A stretch of DNA of 64,000 nt from Microbacteriaceae bacterium (GTDB lineage: Bacteria; Actinomycetota; Actinomycetes; Actinomycetales; Microbacteriaceae): assembly GCA_027490915.1 (NCBI GenBank), contig JAIXXG010000013.1, positions 1 to 64,000 on the forward strand. The letters run 5' to 3'. Shown one piece after another: positions 16,939 through 26,897 of this stretch. The position numbers were made by a program, and so were the translations under genes. How positions within the stretch are numbered: the first letter of the stretch is position 1; each line of letters opens with the position of its first letter. A model generated the notes under the pieces. The model did no database searches, had not been told where the DNA came from, and saw only the letters and a list, made by a program, of their open reading frames with translations.

Positions 16939-19900
16939 CTAGGCTCGATCCCTCCGCCCCTCCGTGAGCGCGCGGGGGCCGAGCAGGCTCTTGACCTCGC
17001 CGAAGAACCCCGCCGACGGCTCCACTCGGTGCGGCAGCTCGAAGACTCGAGCGACGTCATCGCGCACGAGCCGCAGCCGCACCTCGGTCGAGCCCCGGTG
17101 ACGCGCGAGCACCGCATCCAGCTCGCTGACGACGTCGACCGTGGCGCGGTTATCGCGCACCGTCAGGGTCAGCGGGCCGCTCTCGGTCGTCACGCCCAGA
17201 TCGGGCTGCTGCACGGTCATGGCCTGCAGGGTGATGCCGTCATCGCGGTGGTTCACCCTCCCCCGCACGACGACGATGCTGTCGGCCGTCAATGACGACC
17301 CGAACTCGAGGTAGGTCTTGCCGAGGAACATCACGGTGAGCTCGCCCCCGAAGTCCTCCAGCGTGACCATGCCGTAGGGGTTGCCCGACTGGCGCGCCAC
17401 ACGATGCTGCACGCTCGTGATGAGGCCGGCGACGGTGACCTGCTCGCCGTCGGCGGGCGGATTGTCGTTGAGCTCGGCGATGCCGACGCCGGCGTGCTGG
17501 GCGAGCGCCCGCTCGAGGCCCGCCAAGGGGTGGTCGGAGACGTAGAGGCCGAGCATCTCGCGCTCGAACGCGAGCTTGTCCTTCTTCGTCCACTCGGGAC
17601 GGTCGGGAACGTGCTCGGTGCTCTGCTCCGGCTCGTCGAAGAGGCTGTCGAAGTCGAAGCCGATGTCGCCGACCTCCTCGGCGCGCTTCTCTTTCACCGC
17701 GGCCTCGACGGCGCTCTCGTGGATCTCCATGAGCGCGCGGCGTGTCGCCCCGAGCGAGTCGAACGCCCCCGCCTTGATGAGGGACTCGATGGTGCGCTTG
17801 TTGGCGACCGGTGCCGGAACCTTCTTGAGGAAATCGTGGAAGCCCGTGAAGCGCCCCTTCTCCTCCCGGGCCGCACGGATGTGCTCGACGACCGAGAACC
17901 CGACGTTGCGCACCGCGCCGAGACCGAACCGGATGTCGTCGCCGACGGCGGCGAAGAAGCCGATCGACTCGTTGACGTCGGGAGGCAGCACCGTGATGCC
18001 CATACGGCGGCACTCGTTGAGGTAGACCGCCATCTTGTCCTTCGAGTCGCCCACGCTCGTCAGGAGGGCGGCCATGTACTCGGCCGGGTAGTGCGCCTTG
18101 AGGTAGGCCGTCCAGTACGACACGACGCCGTAGGCGGCGGAGTGCGCCTTGTTGAAGGCGTAGTCGGAGAACGGGAGCAGGATCTCCCAGAGCGTCGTGA
18201 CCGCGTCGACGGAGTAGCCGTTGGCGACCATCCCGGCCGTGAAGTTCTCGAGCTGCTTGTCGAGCTCCTCTTTCTTCTTCTTGCCCATCGCGCGCCGCAG
18301 CAGGTCGGCCTGCGCGAGCGTGTAGCCGGCGAGCTTCTGGGCGATCTCCATCACCTGCTCCTGGTACACGATGAGGCCGTAGGTGCCGCCGAGCACCTCG
18401 CGCAGGGGCTCCTCGAGCTCCGGATGGATCGGCGTGATCTCCTGCCGGCCGTTCTTGCGCAGGGCGTAGTTGGTGTGCGAGTCGGCACCCATCGGGCCGG
18501 GTCGGTAGAGCGCGAGGACGGCCGAGATGTCTTCGAAGTTGTCGGGCTTCATCTGCCGCAGCAGCGAGCGCATCGGCCCGCCATCGAGCTGGAACACGCC
18601 GAGCGTGTCGCCCCGCGCCATGAGCTCGTAGGCCGCCGGGTCATCGAGCGCCAGATCCTCGAGCACGAGCCGCACCCCGCGGTTCGACTCGATGTTGTCG
18701 AGGGCGTCGTCGATGATCGTGAGGTTGCGCAGCCCGAGGAAGTCCATCTTGACGAGGCCGAGGGCCTCCGCCGCCGGGTAGTCGAACTGCGTGACGATCT
18801 GGCCGTCCTGCTCGCGCTTCATGATCGGGATGATGTCGATGAGCGGCTCGCTCGACATGATCACACCGGCGGCGTGCACGCCCCACTGGCGCTTGAGGTT
18901 CTCGAGCCCGAGAGCTGTGTCGAAGACGCGCCGCGCCTCGGCATCGACCTCGATGAGGGCGCGGAAGTCGCCGGCCTCCTTGTAGCGGTCGTGCTGCTTG
19001 TCGAGGATGCCCGTCAGCGGCATGTCCTTGCCCATGACGGCCGGCGGCATCGCCTTGGTGAGCTTCTCGCCCATGCCGAACGGGAACCCCAGCACGCGCG
19101 AGCTGTCCTTGAGGGCCTGCTTGGCCTTGATGGTGCCGTAGGTGACGATCTGGGCGACGCGCTCGTCGCCGTACTTCTCGGTCACGTACCGGATGACCTC
19201 GCCCCGGCGGCGGTCGTCGAAGTCGACGTCGAAGTCGGGCATCGAGACGCGGTCGGGGTTGAGGAATCGCTCGAAGATCAGCCCGTGCTCGAGCGGGTCG
19301 AGGTCGGTGATGCGCATCGCGTAGGCCGCCATCGACCCGGCGCCCGATCCGCGGCCGGGCCCGACGCGGATGCCGTTGTTCTTCGACCAGTTGATGAAGT
19401 CGGCGACGACGAGGAAGTACCCCGAGAAGCCCATCTGGGTGATGACGCCGATCTCGTACTCGGCGCGCTCGCGCACCGCATCCGGAACCCCGCCGGGATA
19501 GCGCACGGCGAGGCCGCGCTCGACCTCCTTGATGAACCAGCTGTCCTCCGTCTCGCCCGCCGGCACGGGGTACCGCGGCATGTAGTTGGCCGAGGTGTTG
19601 AAGGCCACCTCGGCGCGCTCGGCGATGAGGAGGGTGTTGTCGCAGGCCTCGGGGTAGTCGCGGAACAGCTCGCGCATCTGCGCCGGCGTCTTCAGGTAGA
19701 ACTCATCGGAGTCGAACTTGAAGCGGTTCGGATCGTCGAGGGTCGAGCCCGACTGCACGCACAGCAGGGCGGCGTGGGAGCCGGCGTCGGCAGCGTGCGT
19801 GTAATGCAGGTCGTTGGTGGCGACGAGCGGCAGCCCCAGATCTTTCGCCAGGCGGATCAGGTCGGTCATCGTGCGGCGCTCGATGGGCAGCCCGTGGTCC

Positions 19901-20475
19901 ATGATCTCGACGAAGTAGTTCTCTGCCCCGAAGATGTCGCGGAACTCGGCGGCGGCCTCCCGCGCCTTCTCGTAGTCGCCGAGCCGCAGCCGGGTCTGCA
20001 CCTCGCCGCTGACGCAGCCCGTCGTGGCGATGATGCCCGAGCCGTAGCGCGCGAGCAGCTCGCGATCCATGCGCGGCTTGAAGTAGTAGCCCTCGATCGA
20101 GGCGAGGGAGGAGAGCCGGAAGAGGTTGTGCATGCCCTCGGTCGAGGCCGCGAGCATCGTGAGGTGGGTGTAGGCGCCCGCGCCCGAGACGTCGTCCTCG
20201 CCGCCGACGCCCCACTTGACGCGGGTCTTGTCGGTGCGGTGCGTGCCCGGCGTGAGGTAGGCCTCGATGCCGATGATGGGCTTGATGCCGGCCTCGGTGG
20301 CCGTCTTCCAGAAGTCGAACGCCCCGAACATGCTGCCGTGGTCGGTGATCGCGATCGCCGGCATCCCCTGCGCGACTGCCTCGCTGATCAGGGGTTTCAC
20401 ACGCGCTGCCCCGTCGAGCATGGAGTACTCGCTGTGCACGTGGAGGTGGACGAACGAGTCTGCTCGAGTGGTCAC
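16939..20475 (-). CDS. dnaE: DNA polymerase III subunit alpha
   Basis: A 1178-residue replicative polymerase of the DnaE1 type. In order: a PHP domain (HLHVHSEYSMLDG, with further metal residues around ITDHGSMFGA), the Pol3 palm with GPGRGSGAGSM and catalytic PDFDVDFDDRRRGEV, fingers (GVFQLDG, LALYRPGPM, VYQEQVM), helix-hairpin-helix/tandem domains, and an OB-fold (QVTVAGLITSVQHRV) before a short C-terminal domain. Length and motifs are intact. It starts with GTG after GGAGG, 4 nt away. It lies next to rluD in the opposite position to the GNAT gene, as in many actinobacteria. Confidence 0.98.
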   Translation of the reverse strand: MTTRADSFVHLHVHSEYSMLDGAARVKPLISEAVAQGMPAIAITDHGSMFGAFDFWKTATEAGIKPIIGIEAYLTPGTHRTDKTRVKWGVGGEDDVSGAGAYTHLTMLAASTEGMHNLFRLSSLASIEGYYFKPRMDRELLARYGSGIIATTGCVSGEVQTRLRLGDYEKAREAAAEFRDIFGAENYFVEIMDHGLPIERRTMTDLIRLAKDLGLPLVATNDLHYTHAADAGSHAALLCVQSGSTLDDPNRFKFDSDEFYLKTPAQMRELFRDYPEACDNTLLIAERAEVAFNTSANYMPRYPVPAGETEDSWFIKEVERGLAVRYPGGVPDAVRERAEYEIGVITQMGFSGYFLVVADFINWSKNNGIRVGPGRGSGAGSMAAYAMRITDLDPLEHGLIFERFLNPDRVSMPDFDVDFDDRRRGEVIRYVTEKYGDERVAQIVTYGTIKAKQALKDSSRVLGFPFGMGEKLTKAMPPAVMGKDMPLTGILDKQHDRYKEAGDFRALIEVDAEARRVFDTALGLENLKRQWGVHAAGVIMSSEPLIDIIPIMKREQDGQIVTQFDYPAAEALGLVKMDFLGLRNLTIIDDALDNIESNRGVRLVLEDLALDDPAAYELMARGDTLGVFQLDGGPMRSLLRQMKPDNFEDISAVLALYRPGPMGADSHTNYALRKNGRQEITPIHPELEEPLREVLGGTYGLIVYQEQVMEIAQKLAGYTLAQADLLRRAMGKKKKEELDKQLENFTAGMVANGYSVDAVTTLWEILLPFSDYAFNKAHSAAYGVVSYWTAYLKAHYPAEYMAALLTSVGDSKDKMAVYLNECRRMGITVLPPDVNESIGFFAAVGDDIRFGLGAVRNVGFSVVEHIRAAREEKGRFTGFHDFLKKVPAPVANKRTIESLIKAGAFDSLGATRRALMEIHESAVEAAVKEKRAEEVGDIGFDFDSLFDEPEQSTEHVPDRPEWTKKDKLAFEREMLGLYVSDHPLAGLERALAQHAGVGIAELNDNPPADGEQVTVAGLITSVQHRVARQSGNPYGMVTLEDFGGELTVMFLGKTYLEFGSSLTADSIVVVRGRVNHRDDGITLQAMTVQQPDLGVTTESGPLTLTVRDNRATVDVVSELDAVLARHRGSTEVRLRLVRDDVARVFELPHRVEPSAGFFGEVKSLLGPRALTEGRRDRA

Positions 20476-20552
20476 GGCGCCTCCGGGTGCGGTCTGCGGG
20501 CCGGTCTCAACGCTCGGCCGGACTGGTGCGGGGTCACCAGTCTAGGTCGCGC

Positions 20553-20558
20553 TAGCAT
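20553..20558 (+). promoter_or_regulatory. Candidate -10 for the 20565 GNAT gene (leaderless)
   Basis: TAGCAT, 6 nt before the ATG. The identical hexamer recurs at the same distance before 60103 and 62835. Confidence 0.55.
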
Positions 20559-20564
20559 CCGAGC

Positions 20565-21065
20565 ATGGCGGGATCGCGGGTCACTCTCGGGCGGCTCACG
20601 ACGGTGCCCGCCGAGGCGATCGCGGCTCTGCTCAACGAGCCCCGGAACGCGCGGCACCTGCCCCTCGCACGCGGGCCCGTGACGGTCGAGGAGGCGGCCG
20701 CGTGGGCGGCGGGCAAGGACGCGCAGTGGGCGGCGCACGGCTACGGGCCCTGGGCCGTCATGGTCGACGGGGCCTTCGTCGGCTGGGGAGGATTCCAGCG
20801 CGAGGACGACGGCCTGCCCGACCTGGGACTGGTGCTGCTCCCCTCCGCCTGGGGGCGCGGGGCGATGATCGCCGACGAGATGCTGCGGGTCGGCTTCACC
20901 GAACTGGGCTTCGCGTCCGTGCAGGTCGCACTGCCGTACTCGCGCACCGCGACCGACGCCGTGCTCGCGCGCTGGGGTTTCGTGCCCGCGGGCGAGACAG
21001 CCTTCGAGGGAGTGCGGTTTCGCCGGTACCTGCTCTCGGCGGACGCCTGGAGGGCTCGGGCCTGA
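20565..21065 (+). CDS. GNAT-family N-acetyltransferase
   Basis: A 166-residue acetyltransferase: EAIAALLNEPRNARHLPL, WAVMVDGAFVGWGGF, LGLVLLPSAWGRGAMIADEM (acetyl-CoA loop with G-R-G), then SRTATDAVLARWGFVPAG. Substrate unknown. It is divergent from dnaE and convergent with rluD (12-nt gap). Confidence 0.86.
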   Translation: MAGSRVTLGRLTTVPAEAIAALLNEPRNARHLPLARGPVTVEEAAAWAAGKDAQWAAHGYGPWAVMVDGAFVGWGGFQREDDGLPDLGLVLLPSAWGRGAMIADEMLRVGFTELGFASVQVALPYSRTATDAVLARWGFVPAGETAFEGVRFRRYLLSADAWRARA

Positions 21066-21077
21066 CCGCCCGAGCGA

Positions 21078-22001
21078 TCAGGAGGCGCGCAGGTCGTCGA
21101 GCGCGTGCTGCAGGTCGGCCGGATAGACCGACTCGTGGGCGCTCCACTCACCGGTCGCGGGATGCCGGAATGCGAGCCGCATGGCGTGCAGCCACTGCCG
21201 CTCGAGGCCCAGGCGCTCGCTCAGGCGCGGGTCGGCGCCGTACATCGCATCGCCGACGCACGGATGCCGCTGAGCGGCCATGTGCACCCGGATCTGATGG
21301 GTGCGGCCCGTCTCGAGGTGGATCTCGAGCAGCGTCGCCGCGGGGAAGGCCTCGAGCGTGTCGTAGTGCGTGACCGACGGCTTACCGCCGGCCACGACCG
21401 CGAACTTCCAGGCGCTGCCCGGGTGGCGGCCGATCGGCGCGTCGATGGTGCCCGAGAACGGGTCGGGATGCCCCTGCACGACCGCGTGGTACACCTTCTC
21501 GACCTCACGGTCGTGGAACTGCCGCTTGAGCTCGCGGTAGGCGCCCTCCGACTTCGCGACCACCATGAGGCCGCTCGTGCCGGCGTCGAGCCGGTGCACG
21601 ATGCCCGCCCGCTCGGCCGGGCCAGACGTGGCGATGCGGAAGCCGGCAGCCGCGAGCGCGCCGACCACGGTCGGGCCCTCCCAGCCGACGGAGGGATGCG
21701 CCGCGACGCCCACCGGCTTGTCGACGACGACGAGGTCGTCGTCGTCGTGCACGACGCGGAGGTCGGCCACGGGGATCGGCTCGACCTGCGCGGCGCGGCG
21801 CGGCTGCCAGGTCACCTCGAGCCACGCATCCGCGCGCACCCGATCGGACCGGCTCGCCGGTCGCCCGTCGAGCTGGACGCCGCCCGCATCGGCGATCTCG
21901 GCGGCCTGAGTGCGCGAGAAGCCGAGGAGCGCCGCGAGCGCGACATCGACCCTCTCGCCGTCACGCCCCGGGGGAACGGGAAGGGAGCGCGACTCAGTCA
22001 C
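21078..22001 (-). CDS. RluA/RluD-family pseudouridine synthase
   Basis: A 307-residue enzyme: N-terminal S4 domain ([20 protein letters not shown] to about residue 70), then the pseudouridine synthase core with [13 protein letters not shown], the catalytic-Asp motif [16 protein letters not shown] (about residue 140), and [12 protein letters not shown]. It converts uridines to pseudouridine in rRNA (RluD type) or another structured RNA. It usually follows lspA in actinobacteria, but here only 37 bp separate it from divIVA and no lspA is present. Confidence 0.94.
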   Translation of the reverse strand: MTESRSLPVPPGRDGERVDVALAALLGFSRTQAAEIADAGGVQLDGRPASRSDRVRADAWLEVTWQPRRAAQVEPIPVADLRVVHDDDDLVVVDKPVGVAAHPSVGWEGPTVVGALAAAGFRIATSGPAERAGIVHRLDAGTSGLMVVAKSEGAYRELKRQFHDREVEKVYHAVVQGHPDPFSGTIDAPIGRHPGSAWKFAVVAGGKPSVTHYDTLEAFPAATLLEIHLETGRTHQIRVHMAAQRHPCVGDAMYGADPRLSERLGLERQWLHAMRLAFRHPATGEWSAHESVYPADLQHALDDLRAS

Positions 22002-22038
22002 CGTCGCGCTCCCCTGGCCGTTGTGGTCGGCGACCCGC

Positions 22039-22845
22039 TCAGGAGCCGTAGCCCGGGAACTGCCCAGGGGGCGGGGTCTGCGGGGCGGGGTACGCCTGCG
22101 CCGGAGCAGCCGGGTAGCTCGGGGCCGAGCCGGGGTAGGCCGGCGAGGCCGCGGCGTACGGGTCGACCGCGGGCGCCTCGGTCACCGGAGCGGACCCCAT
22201 GGGGGCCGAGCCGTAGGCGGGCGCGCTCGCGGGCGCGGCGGCCGGCTGCGACGAGCCGTCGAGCTCGGCGAGCTGGCCCTGGATGTACGTGCGCAGCTGC
22301 TGGCGGTACTCGCGCTCGAAGGTGCGCAACTCGTCGACGCGCTGCTGCAGGGCGACACGCTCCTGCTCGAGCGCCTGCAGCTGGCCCTGCTGGGCGCTCG
22401 CCGCCTCGGCGACGATGCGGGCGGCCTCGGCCTGACCCTCGGCGATAAGGGCCTCCTTCTTGGCCATGCCCTCGCGCACGTGCTCCTCGTGGAGGCGGCG
22501 CGCGAGCTGGAGGAGGTTGTTGGTGTCGGCCGAGGGCTCGGCACCGGGCGCCGCTCCGAACGGCTCGGGCATGACCGGCGCCGGCGCGGCCGGAGCGGGC
22601 ACGACGGGAGGCGCGACGGCCTCGGCCGGGGCGGCGGGCGCCGCCGCGGCCCCGCGCTGCAGCTCGGCGATGCGGGCGTCGGCGGCGACCAGGCGCTGCC
22701 GGAGCTCGTCGTTCTCCTGGTTCAGGCGACGCAGCTCGACGACGATCTCGTCGAGGAAGTCATCGACCTCGTCCTGGTCATAGCCCTCGCGGAACTTCGT
22801 CGACTGGAAGCGCTTGTTGACGACATCTTCGGGCGTGAGGGCCAT
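22039..22845 (-). CDS. divIVA: DivIVA/Wag31 polar growth scaffold
   Basis: A 268-residue coiled-coil protein. The N-terminal DivIVA domain ([34 protein letters not shown]) binds curved membrane. An Ala/Pro-rich linker (about residues 65-105) follows, then a second coiled coil (about 110-200) and a Pro/Ala/Tyr-rich tail with [11 protein letters not shown]-like repeats. It recruits wall synthesis to poles and septum. It is typically a Ser/Thr kinase target, though the site cannot be assigned here. GAGGTG precedes the ATG. It ends the division cluster. Confidence 0.95.
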   Translation of the reverse strand: MALTPEDVVNKRFQSTKFREGYDQDEVDDFLDEIVVELRRLNQENDELRQRLVAADARIAELQRGAAAAPAAPAEAVAPPVVPAPAAPAPVMPEPFGAAPGAEPSADTNNLLQLARRLHEEHVREGMAKKEALIAEGQAEAARIVAEAASAQQGQLQALEQERVALQQRVDELRTFEREYRQQLRTYIQGQLAELDGSSQPAAAPASAPAYGSAPMGSAPVTEAPAVDPYAAASPAYPGSAPSYPAAPAQAYPAPQTPPPGQFPGYGS

Positions 22846-22878
22846 GCGCGTCACCTCGGAACTTTCTGGAGCGGTCGA

Positions 22879-22897
22879 ATAACGGTGGGATAACGGT
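22879..22897. repeat. Direct repeat upstream of divIVA
   Basis: ATAACGGT occurs at 22879-22886 and again at 22890-22897 (11-bp period), about 35 bp upstream of the divIVA start. It is AT-richer than its surroundings and could be part of a promoter or operator. Confidence 0.35.
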
Positions 22898-22984
22898 AGC
22901 AACACAGCGCCACATCCGTCACATCAGCATCCGCCAGCGTACCCCTGCTACGGGAGCGGGGCGAGAGCGGGGTGCGGGGCGGCG

Positions 22985-23281
22985 TCAGCGCCCGCCGGTG
23001 AGCGACATGAGGATCAGCAGAACGATCAGCACGATCGTCCAGGCCAGATCGAGCCGTACCGCGCCGAGCTGGAGGGGCGGGATGACCCGTCGCACCGCGC
23101 GGATCGGCGGGTCGGTGATCGTGTAGCTCGCCTCGGCCAGCACGAGCACGGGCCCGCGCGGACGGAACGCCGGGTTGAGCACCTGCACCCAGTCGAAGAC
23201 GAACCGCACCCACATCGCGATGAACACGACGAGGAGCGCGAGGTAGATGACGGTCAGGATGACCGAGAACACGAAAGCCAC
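22985..23281 (-). CDS. YggT-family membrane protein
   Basis: A 98-residue protein with an N-terminal helix (about residues 2-25), an amphipathic segment with FDWVQVLNP and TDPPIRAVRRVIPP (the YggT signature), and a C-terminal helix. The family lies in the sepF-divIVA interval in most Gram-positive genomes. It is thought to support division or membrane organisation, with no defined activity. Its position here is canonical. Confidence 0.92.
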   Translation of the reverse strand: MAFVFSVILTVIYLALLVVFIAMWVRFVFDWVQVLNPAFRPRGPVLVLAEASYTITDPPIRAVRRVIPPLQLGAVRLDLAWTIVLIVLLILMSLTGGR

Positions 23282-23335
23282 GGCAGAAGTCTCTCAGGTC
23301 AGGCTGTCAGCGCGCCGCGCGAGCGGCAGTCGGCG

Positions 23336-23794
23336 TCAGTCGCGGGCGAGGAACGCGGCGTCGACGTCGGGCTCGAGCTCGGCGGCATCGCCGGACGTCG
23401 CGACGTGCGCGGGCGACAGCAGGAACACCTTGCTCGTCACCCGCTCGATCCGGCCCTCGAGCCCCTGCGAGAGCCCCGAGGCGAAGTCGACCAGGCGACG
23501 GGCCTCGCTCTCGGACATCTGCGACAGGTTCATGATCACCGGAACGCCCTCGCGGAACGCCTCGGCGATCGCCGGGGCCTCCTTGTAGGCGCGCGGGTGC
23601 ACGGTGAGGATCTCGTTCAGGTCGCCGACGGGCGCGGGACGCGCAGCGGCACGGCGCAGCGGCGTGACCGCGGCGCGCTGGGGAGCGGCGGGAGCAGGCG
23701 CGGTCGCGTGCGGCGCGGCGTGCGGCTGCTCGTACTCGACCTCCTCGTCGGCGAGGCCGAGGTACACCATCGTCTTGCGCAGCGGGTTGCTCAT
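23336..23794 (-). CDS. sepF: Cell division protein SepF
   Basis: A 152-residue protein: N-terminal amphipathic membrane-binding helix ([18 protein letters not shown]), an Ala/Pro linker, and the SepF beta-domain ([57 protein letters not shown]). It tethers FtsZ to the membrane, replacing FtsA/ZipA in actinobacteria. It lies two genes downstream of ftsZ. Confidence 0.96.
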   Translation of the reverse strand: MSNPLRKTMVYLGLADEEVEYEQPHAAPHATAPAPAAPQRAAVTPLRRAAARPAPVGDLNEILTVHPRAYKEAPAIAEAFREGVPVIMNLSQMSESEARRLVDFASGLSQGLEGRIERVTSKVFLLSPAHVATSGDAAELEPDVDAAFLARD

Positions 23795-23828
23795 GATTCG
23801 TCGTCCTAACCGTCGGGGCGTGCCCAGA

Positions 23829-24509
23829 TTAAGGCCGGGGCGGTCGTTCTCCGGTGATTGCGGTGCCGATGCGGAGGTGTGTCGCGCCCTCGGCGATCGC
23901 CTCCGCGAAGTCGTTGGACATGCCCGCCGAGATGTCCGTCGCTGCGGGAGCGACCGCGCGCAGCCGTTCCGAGACGCCGCGGAGGCGGGCGAATGCGGCG
24001 CGCGGCTGCTCGTCGAGCGGGGCGACGGCCATCACTCCGCGCAGCCGCAGCTGGGGGTGCGCGAGCACCTGCTCGGCGAGCGGCAGCACCGCGCCCGGCG
24101 CGACTCCCCCGCGGCCGGGATCGTCGGTCAGGTTGACCTCGAGGAAGACGTCGAGCGGGCGCTCCGCGCGCGCGAGGGCCGAGACCAGGGATGCGCGGTC
24201 GACGGAGTGGATGACGCGGGCGTACTCGGCCACCGCGCGAGCCTTGTTCGACTGCAGCTGCCCGACGAAGTGCCAGGTGAGCGGGAGGTCGGTGAGCTGC
24301 TCGGCCTTCGGCGCCGCGTCCTGATGCCGGTTCTCGCCGACATCCCGTACCCCGAGGGCCGCGAGGTCGCGGATGAGGCTCGCGGGGTGGAACTTCGTCA
24401 CGACGATGAGGGTCACCTCGTCGCGAGCCCGGCCCGCGGCGCGGCAGGCCTCGACCACCGCCGCCTCGACGCGGGCGTGGCGGGCGGTGAGCGCAGCATC
24501 CGGTGCCAT
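23829..24509 (-). CDS. YggS/PLPBP-family pyridoxal phosphate homeostasis protein
   Basis: A 226-residue fold-type III PLP-binding protein. The PLP lysine is in [11 protein letters not shown] (about residue 42). [31 protein letters not shown] and [22 protein letters not shown] follow the family pattern. It buffers PLP and has no known catalytic reaction. It sits 12 nt after ftsZ; the pgeF (laccase-domain) gene that often separates the two is absent. Confidence 0.94.
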   Translation of the reverse strand: MAPDAALTARHARVEAAVVEACRAAGRARDEVTLIVVTKFHPASLIRDLAALGVRDVGENRHQDAAPKAEQLTDLPLTWHFVGQLQSNKARAVAEYARVIHSVDRASLVSALARAERPLDVFLEVNLTDDPGRGGVAPGAVLPLAEQVLAHPQLRLRGVMAVAPLDEQPRAAFARLRGVSERLRAVAPAATDISAGMSNDFAEAIAEGATHLRIGTAITGERPPRP

Positions 24510-24521
24510 GGGCGCCCCGCG

Positions 24522-25679
24522 TCAGCGCAGGAAGTCGGGGATGTCGAGGTCGCCCTCGTCGTCGACGTCGAGCGGATCGATGGGCGCGGTCGCAGCGAGT
24601 CCGTCGGCGTCGGCCCAGCCCTGACCCACGGCGGCGAGGTCGGGCTGGGCGGCAGGAGCGGTGACGCCCATGGCCGCGGCCGCGTCGGCGGCCTGGAAGC
24701 TCGACCGGCGGTCGCGGTGCACGGTGGTGGGCTCGCCGCCGTCGAAGCCCGCGGCGATCACCGTGACGCGCACCTCGTCGCCGAGGGTGTCGTCGATGAC
24801 CGCCCCGAAGATGATGTTCGCCTCGGGGTGCACGGCCTCCTGCACGAGCTTCGCAGCGTCGTTGATCTCGAAGATGCCGAGGTTCGAGCCGCCCTGGATC
24901 GACAGCAGCACGCCGTGCGCGCCGTCGATGCTCGCCTCGAGCAGCGGGCTCGCGACCGCGAGCTCGGCGGCCTTGATGGCGCGATCGGCGCCGCGCGCCG
25001 AGCCGATGCCCATGAGCGCCGAGCCGGCGCCCTGCATGACGCTCTTGACGTCGGCGAAGTCGAGGTTGATGAGGCCGGGCGTGGTGATCAGATCGGTGAT
25101 GCCCTGCACGCCCGCGAGCAGCACCTGGTCGGCCGTGGCGAACGCCTCGAGCATCGAGATGCCGCGGTCGCTGATCTCGAGCAGCCGGTCGTTCGGCACG
25201 ACGATGAGCGTGTCGACCTCGTTCTTGAGGGCCGCGACGCCCGCGTCGGCCTGGGCCTGGCGCCGCTTGCCCTCGAAGCCGAAGGGCTTGGTGACGACAC
25301 CGATGGTGAGGGCCCCGATCGACTTCGCGATGCGGGCGACGACGGGCGCGCCTCCGGTACCGGTGCCGCCGCCCTCGCCCGCGGTGACGAAGACCATGTC
25401 GGCGCCGGCGAGGGCCTCCTCGATCTCCTCGGCGTGGTCCTCCGCTGCACGGCGTCCGACCTCCGGGTCGGCGCCCGCGCCGAGCCCGCGGGTGAGCTCA
25501 CGGCCCACGTCGAGCTTCACGTCGGCGTCGCTCATGAGCAGCGCCTGCGCGTCGGTGTTGATGGCGATGAACTCGACGCCCCGCAGGCCCAGCTCGATCA
25601 TCCGGTTGACGGCGTTGACGCCGCCGCCGCCGATGCCGACGACCTTGATCACGGCGAGGTAGTTCTGGTTCGAGGTCAC
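24522..25679 (-). CDS. ftsZ: Cell division GTPase FtsZ
   Basis: A 385-residue tubulin homologue that polymerises into the Z-ring. GTP-binding [13 protein letters not shown] (about 15-27), tubulin signature GGGTGTG (103-109), the T7 catalytic-loop region [11 protein letters not shown] (about 205), and the C-terminal partner-binding peptide [13 protein letters not shown] are all present. The GTG start is the only plausible one before the conserved N-terminus. A 180-bp non-coding leader with a dyad precedes it, suggesting a dedicated promoter. Confidence 0.98.
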   Translation of the reverse strand: MTSNQNYLAVIKVVGIGGGGVNAVNRMIELGLRGVEFIAINTDAQALLMSDADVKLDVGRELTRGLGAGADPEVGRRAAEDHAEEIEEALAGADMVFVTAGEGGGTGTGGAPVVARIAKSIGALTIGVVTKPFGFEGKRRQAQADAGVAALKNEVDTLIVVPNDRLLEISDRGISMLEAFATADQVLLAGVQGITDLITTPGLINLDFADVKSVMQGAGSALMGIGSARGADRAIKAAELAVASPLLEASIDGAHGVLLSIQGGSNLGIFEINDAAKLVQEAVHPEANIIFGAVIDDTLGDEVRVTVIAAGFDGGEPTTVHRDRRSSFQAADAAAAMGVTAPAAQPDLAAVGQGWADADGLAATAPIDPLDVDDEGDLDIPDFLR

Positions 25680-25694
25680 GTCGAGGCCTTCCGC

Positions 25695-25716
25695 TCAACC
25701 TTAACCCTCAGGTTGA
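25695..25716. promoter_or_regulatory. Dyad in the ftsZ leader
   Basis: TCAACCT (25695-25701) and AGGTTGA (25710-25716) form a perfect 7-bp dyad with an 8-bp spacer, 16 bp upstream of the ftsZ GTG. It lies in the AT-richest part of the 180-bp ftsQ-ftsZ gap. On the minus strand a -10-like CATAAC/TAACTT precedes it (about 25721-25730). It could be an operator or a leader hairpin. The rest of the gap (25740-25859) shows nothing recognisable. Confidence 0.4.
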
Positions 25717-25859
25717 AGGCTAAAGTTATGCTCAGTATGTACTGGTGATGTCGACGGTAGGGCGCGGCCGGCATGCGCGGCCCGAGGCTCCCCGCGTGTC
25801 GCGAATACCCGTGCACGCACCGGCGGGCCCCGGCACGCGCCGGTCGAGTGCCGTCGTGG

Positions 25860-26897
25860 TCAGAGGCCGCGCACCACGAGGGTCTCGGGGGCCGACACGT
25901 CGTACTCCCACGCCCGCGACTGGCTCGTCGTGCCCAGCGCCGCCGCGAGCACGCGCGCCTTGAAGGCCGAGCGCTCGGCGCTCCCCCACACGACCCGATG
26001 CCCGGCGCCGATCATGGTGAAGGTCACGTCGTCCCGCGTCGAGGCGGTGATGACATCCACCTGCGCGCGCAGCTCGGCCGGCAGGGCCGAGAGCACGGCG
26101 GTCGCGCTCTCGAAGGCGAGCGACTCGATGTCGGCGCTCTCGGGCGCGATCAGCGGGATGCCCGCCGGCCGCTCGGCCGACCGCTCGACCACCACGCCCG
26201 CGGCGTCGACGAGCTCGACCGACCCTCCCCGATCGATCGCCGCGAGCGGCACGCGCTCGACGATGCGCACGACCAGGGTGTGCGGCGGCACGATCTCGGT
26301 CGTGTACGAGCGGATGAGCGGGAAGGCCGCGAGGCTCTCGCGCACGGCGCCCTCGTCGAGCAGAGCGAGCGGCGTGCCGAGCTGATCGTCGAGCGCGGCC
26401 GAGACCTGTGCCGGGTCGAGGCGCTGCGCCCCCGCGACCGACACGGTCTGCAGCGCCATGAGCGGCGAGAGCGTCACGACCGCCACCGAGAGCAGCAGGA
26501 GGGCCGTGGAGCCGAGCGCGGCCACTGCGACGATGCGACGGCGGCGCGATCGGCGGGTGAACCGCCGCACCTCCAGCCGCTCCGCGCGCCGACGGGCCTG
26601 CGTGGCCGCGCGCTGGGCCGATCGTGCCGACCGCTCGGGTGAGGGAGCGGCCGGACCGGTCGGCGGGGGCGGTGCCGCGGGGGCCGAGCCCCTGCTCGCC
26701 CGGGATGGCGCCGGGAGGCGCGGATTCGCGGTGGGCGGTGTCGAGGCGCGCGGTGCCGAGGAGCGCGGTATCGAGCGTCGTGACGCGCGCTCGTCGCTGG
26801 GCGCGGCCGGGGCCGCGGGCGAGGGCGGTGGCGGAGCGCCCCGCGACGGCGGCGCGGCCGCCCGCGGCGTGCCTCCGAATCCCTCGGGTCGCTTCAC
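25860..26897 (-). CDS. ftsQ: Cell division protein FtsQ (POTRA domain)
   Basis: A 345-residue bitopic protein. A long cytoplasmic Pro/Ala/Arg/Ser-rich tail (about residues 1-115) is followed by one transmembrane helix (about 118-140), a POTRA domain ([20 protein letters not shown] to [11 protein letters not shown]) and the FtsQ domain. It links FtsL/FtsB-type proteins to septal synthases. The GTG overlaps the murC stop (GTGA). The disordered tail is unusually long compared with the short basic tails of many FtsQ proteins. Confidence 0.93.
   Translation of the reverse strand: MKRPEGFGGTPRAAAPPSRGAPPPPSPAAPAAPSDERASRRSIPRSSAPRASTPPTANPRLPAPSRASRGSAPAAPPPPTGPAAPSPERSARSAQRAATQARRRAERLEVRRFTRRSRRRRIVAVAALGSTALLLLSVAVVTLSPLMALQTVSVAGAQRLDPAQVSAALDDQLGTPLALLDEGAVRESLAAFPLIRSYTTEIVPPHTLVVRIVERVPLAAIDRGGSVELVDAAGVVVERSAERPAGIPLIAPESADIESLAFESATAVLSALPAELRAQVDVITASTRDDVTFTMIGAGHRVVWGSAERSAFKARVLAAALGTTSQSRAWEYDVSAPETLVVRGL

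Noticed and set aside
17404-20682. Open plus-strand frame of more than 1000 codons across dnaE
   Set aside because: It is the antisense shadow of dnaE in GC-rich DNA; its composition (Arg/Ala/Glu/Val/His-rich, no domain motifs) is typical of such shadows, while the minus strand has full DnaE motifs.
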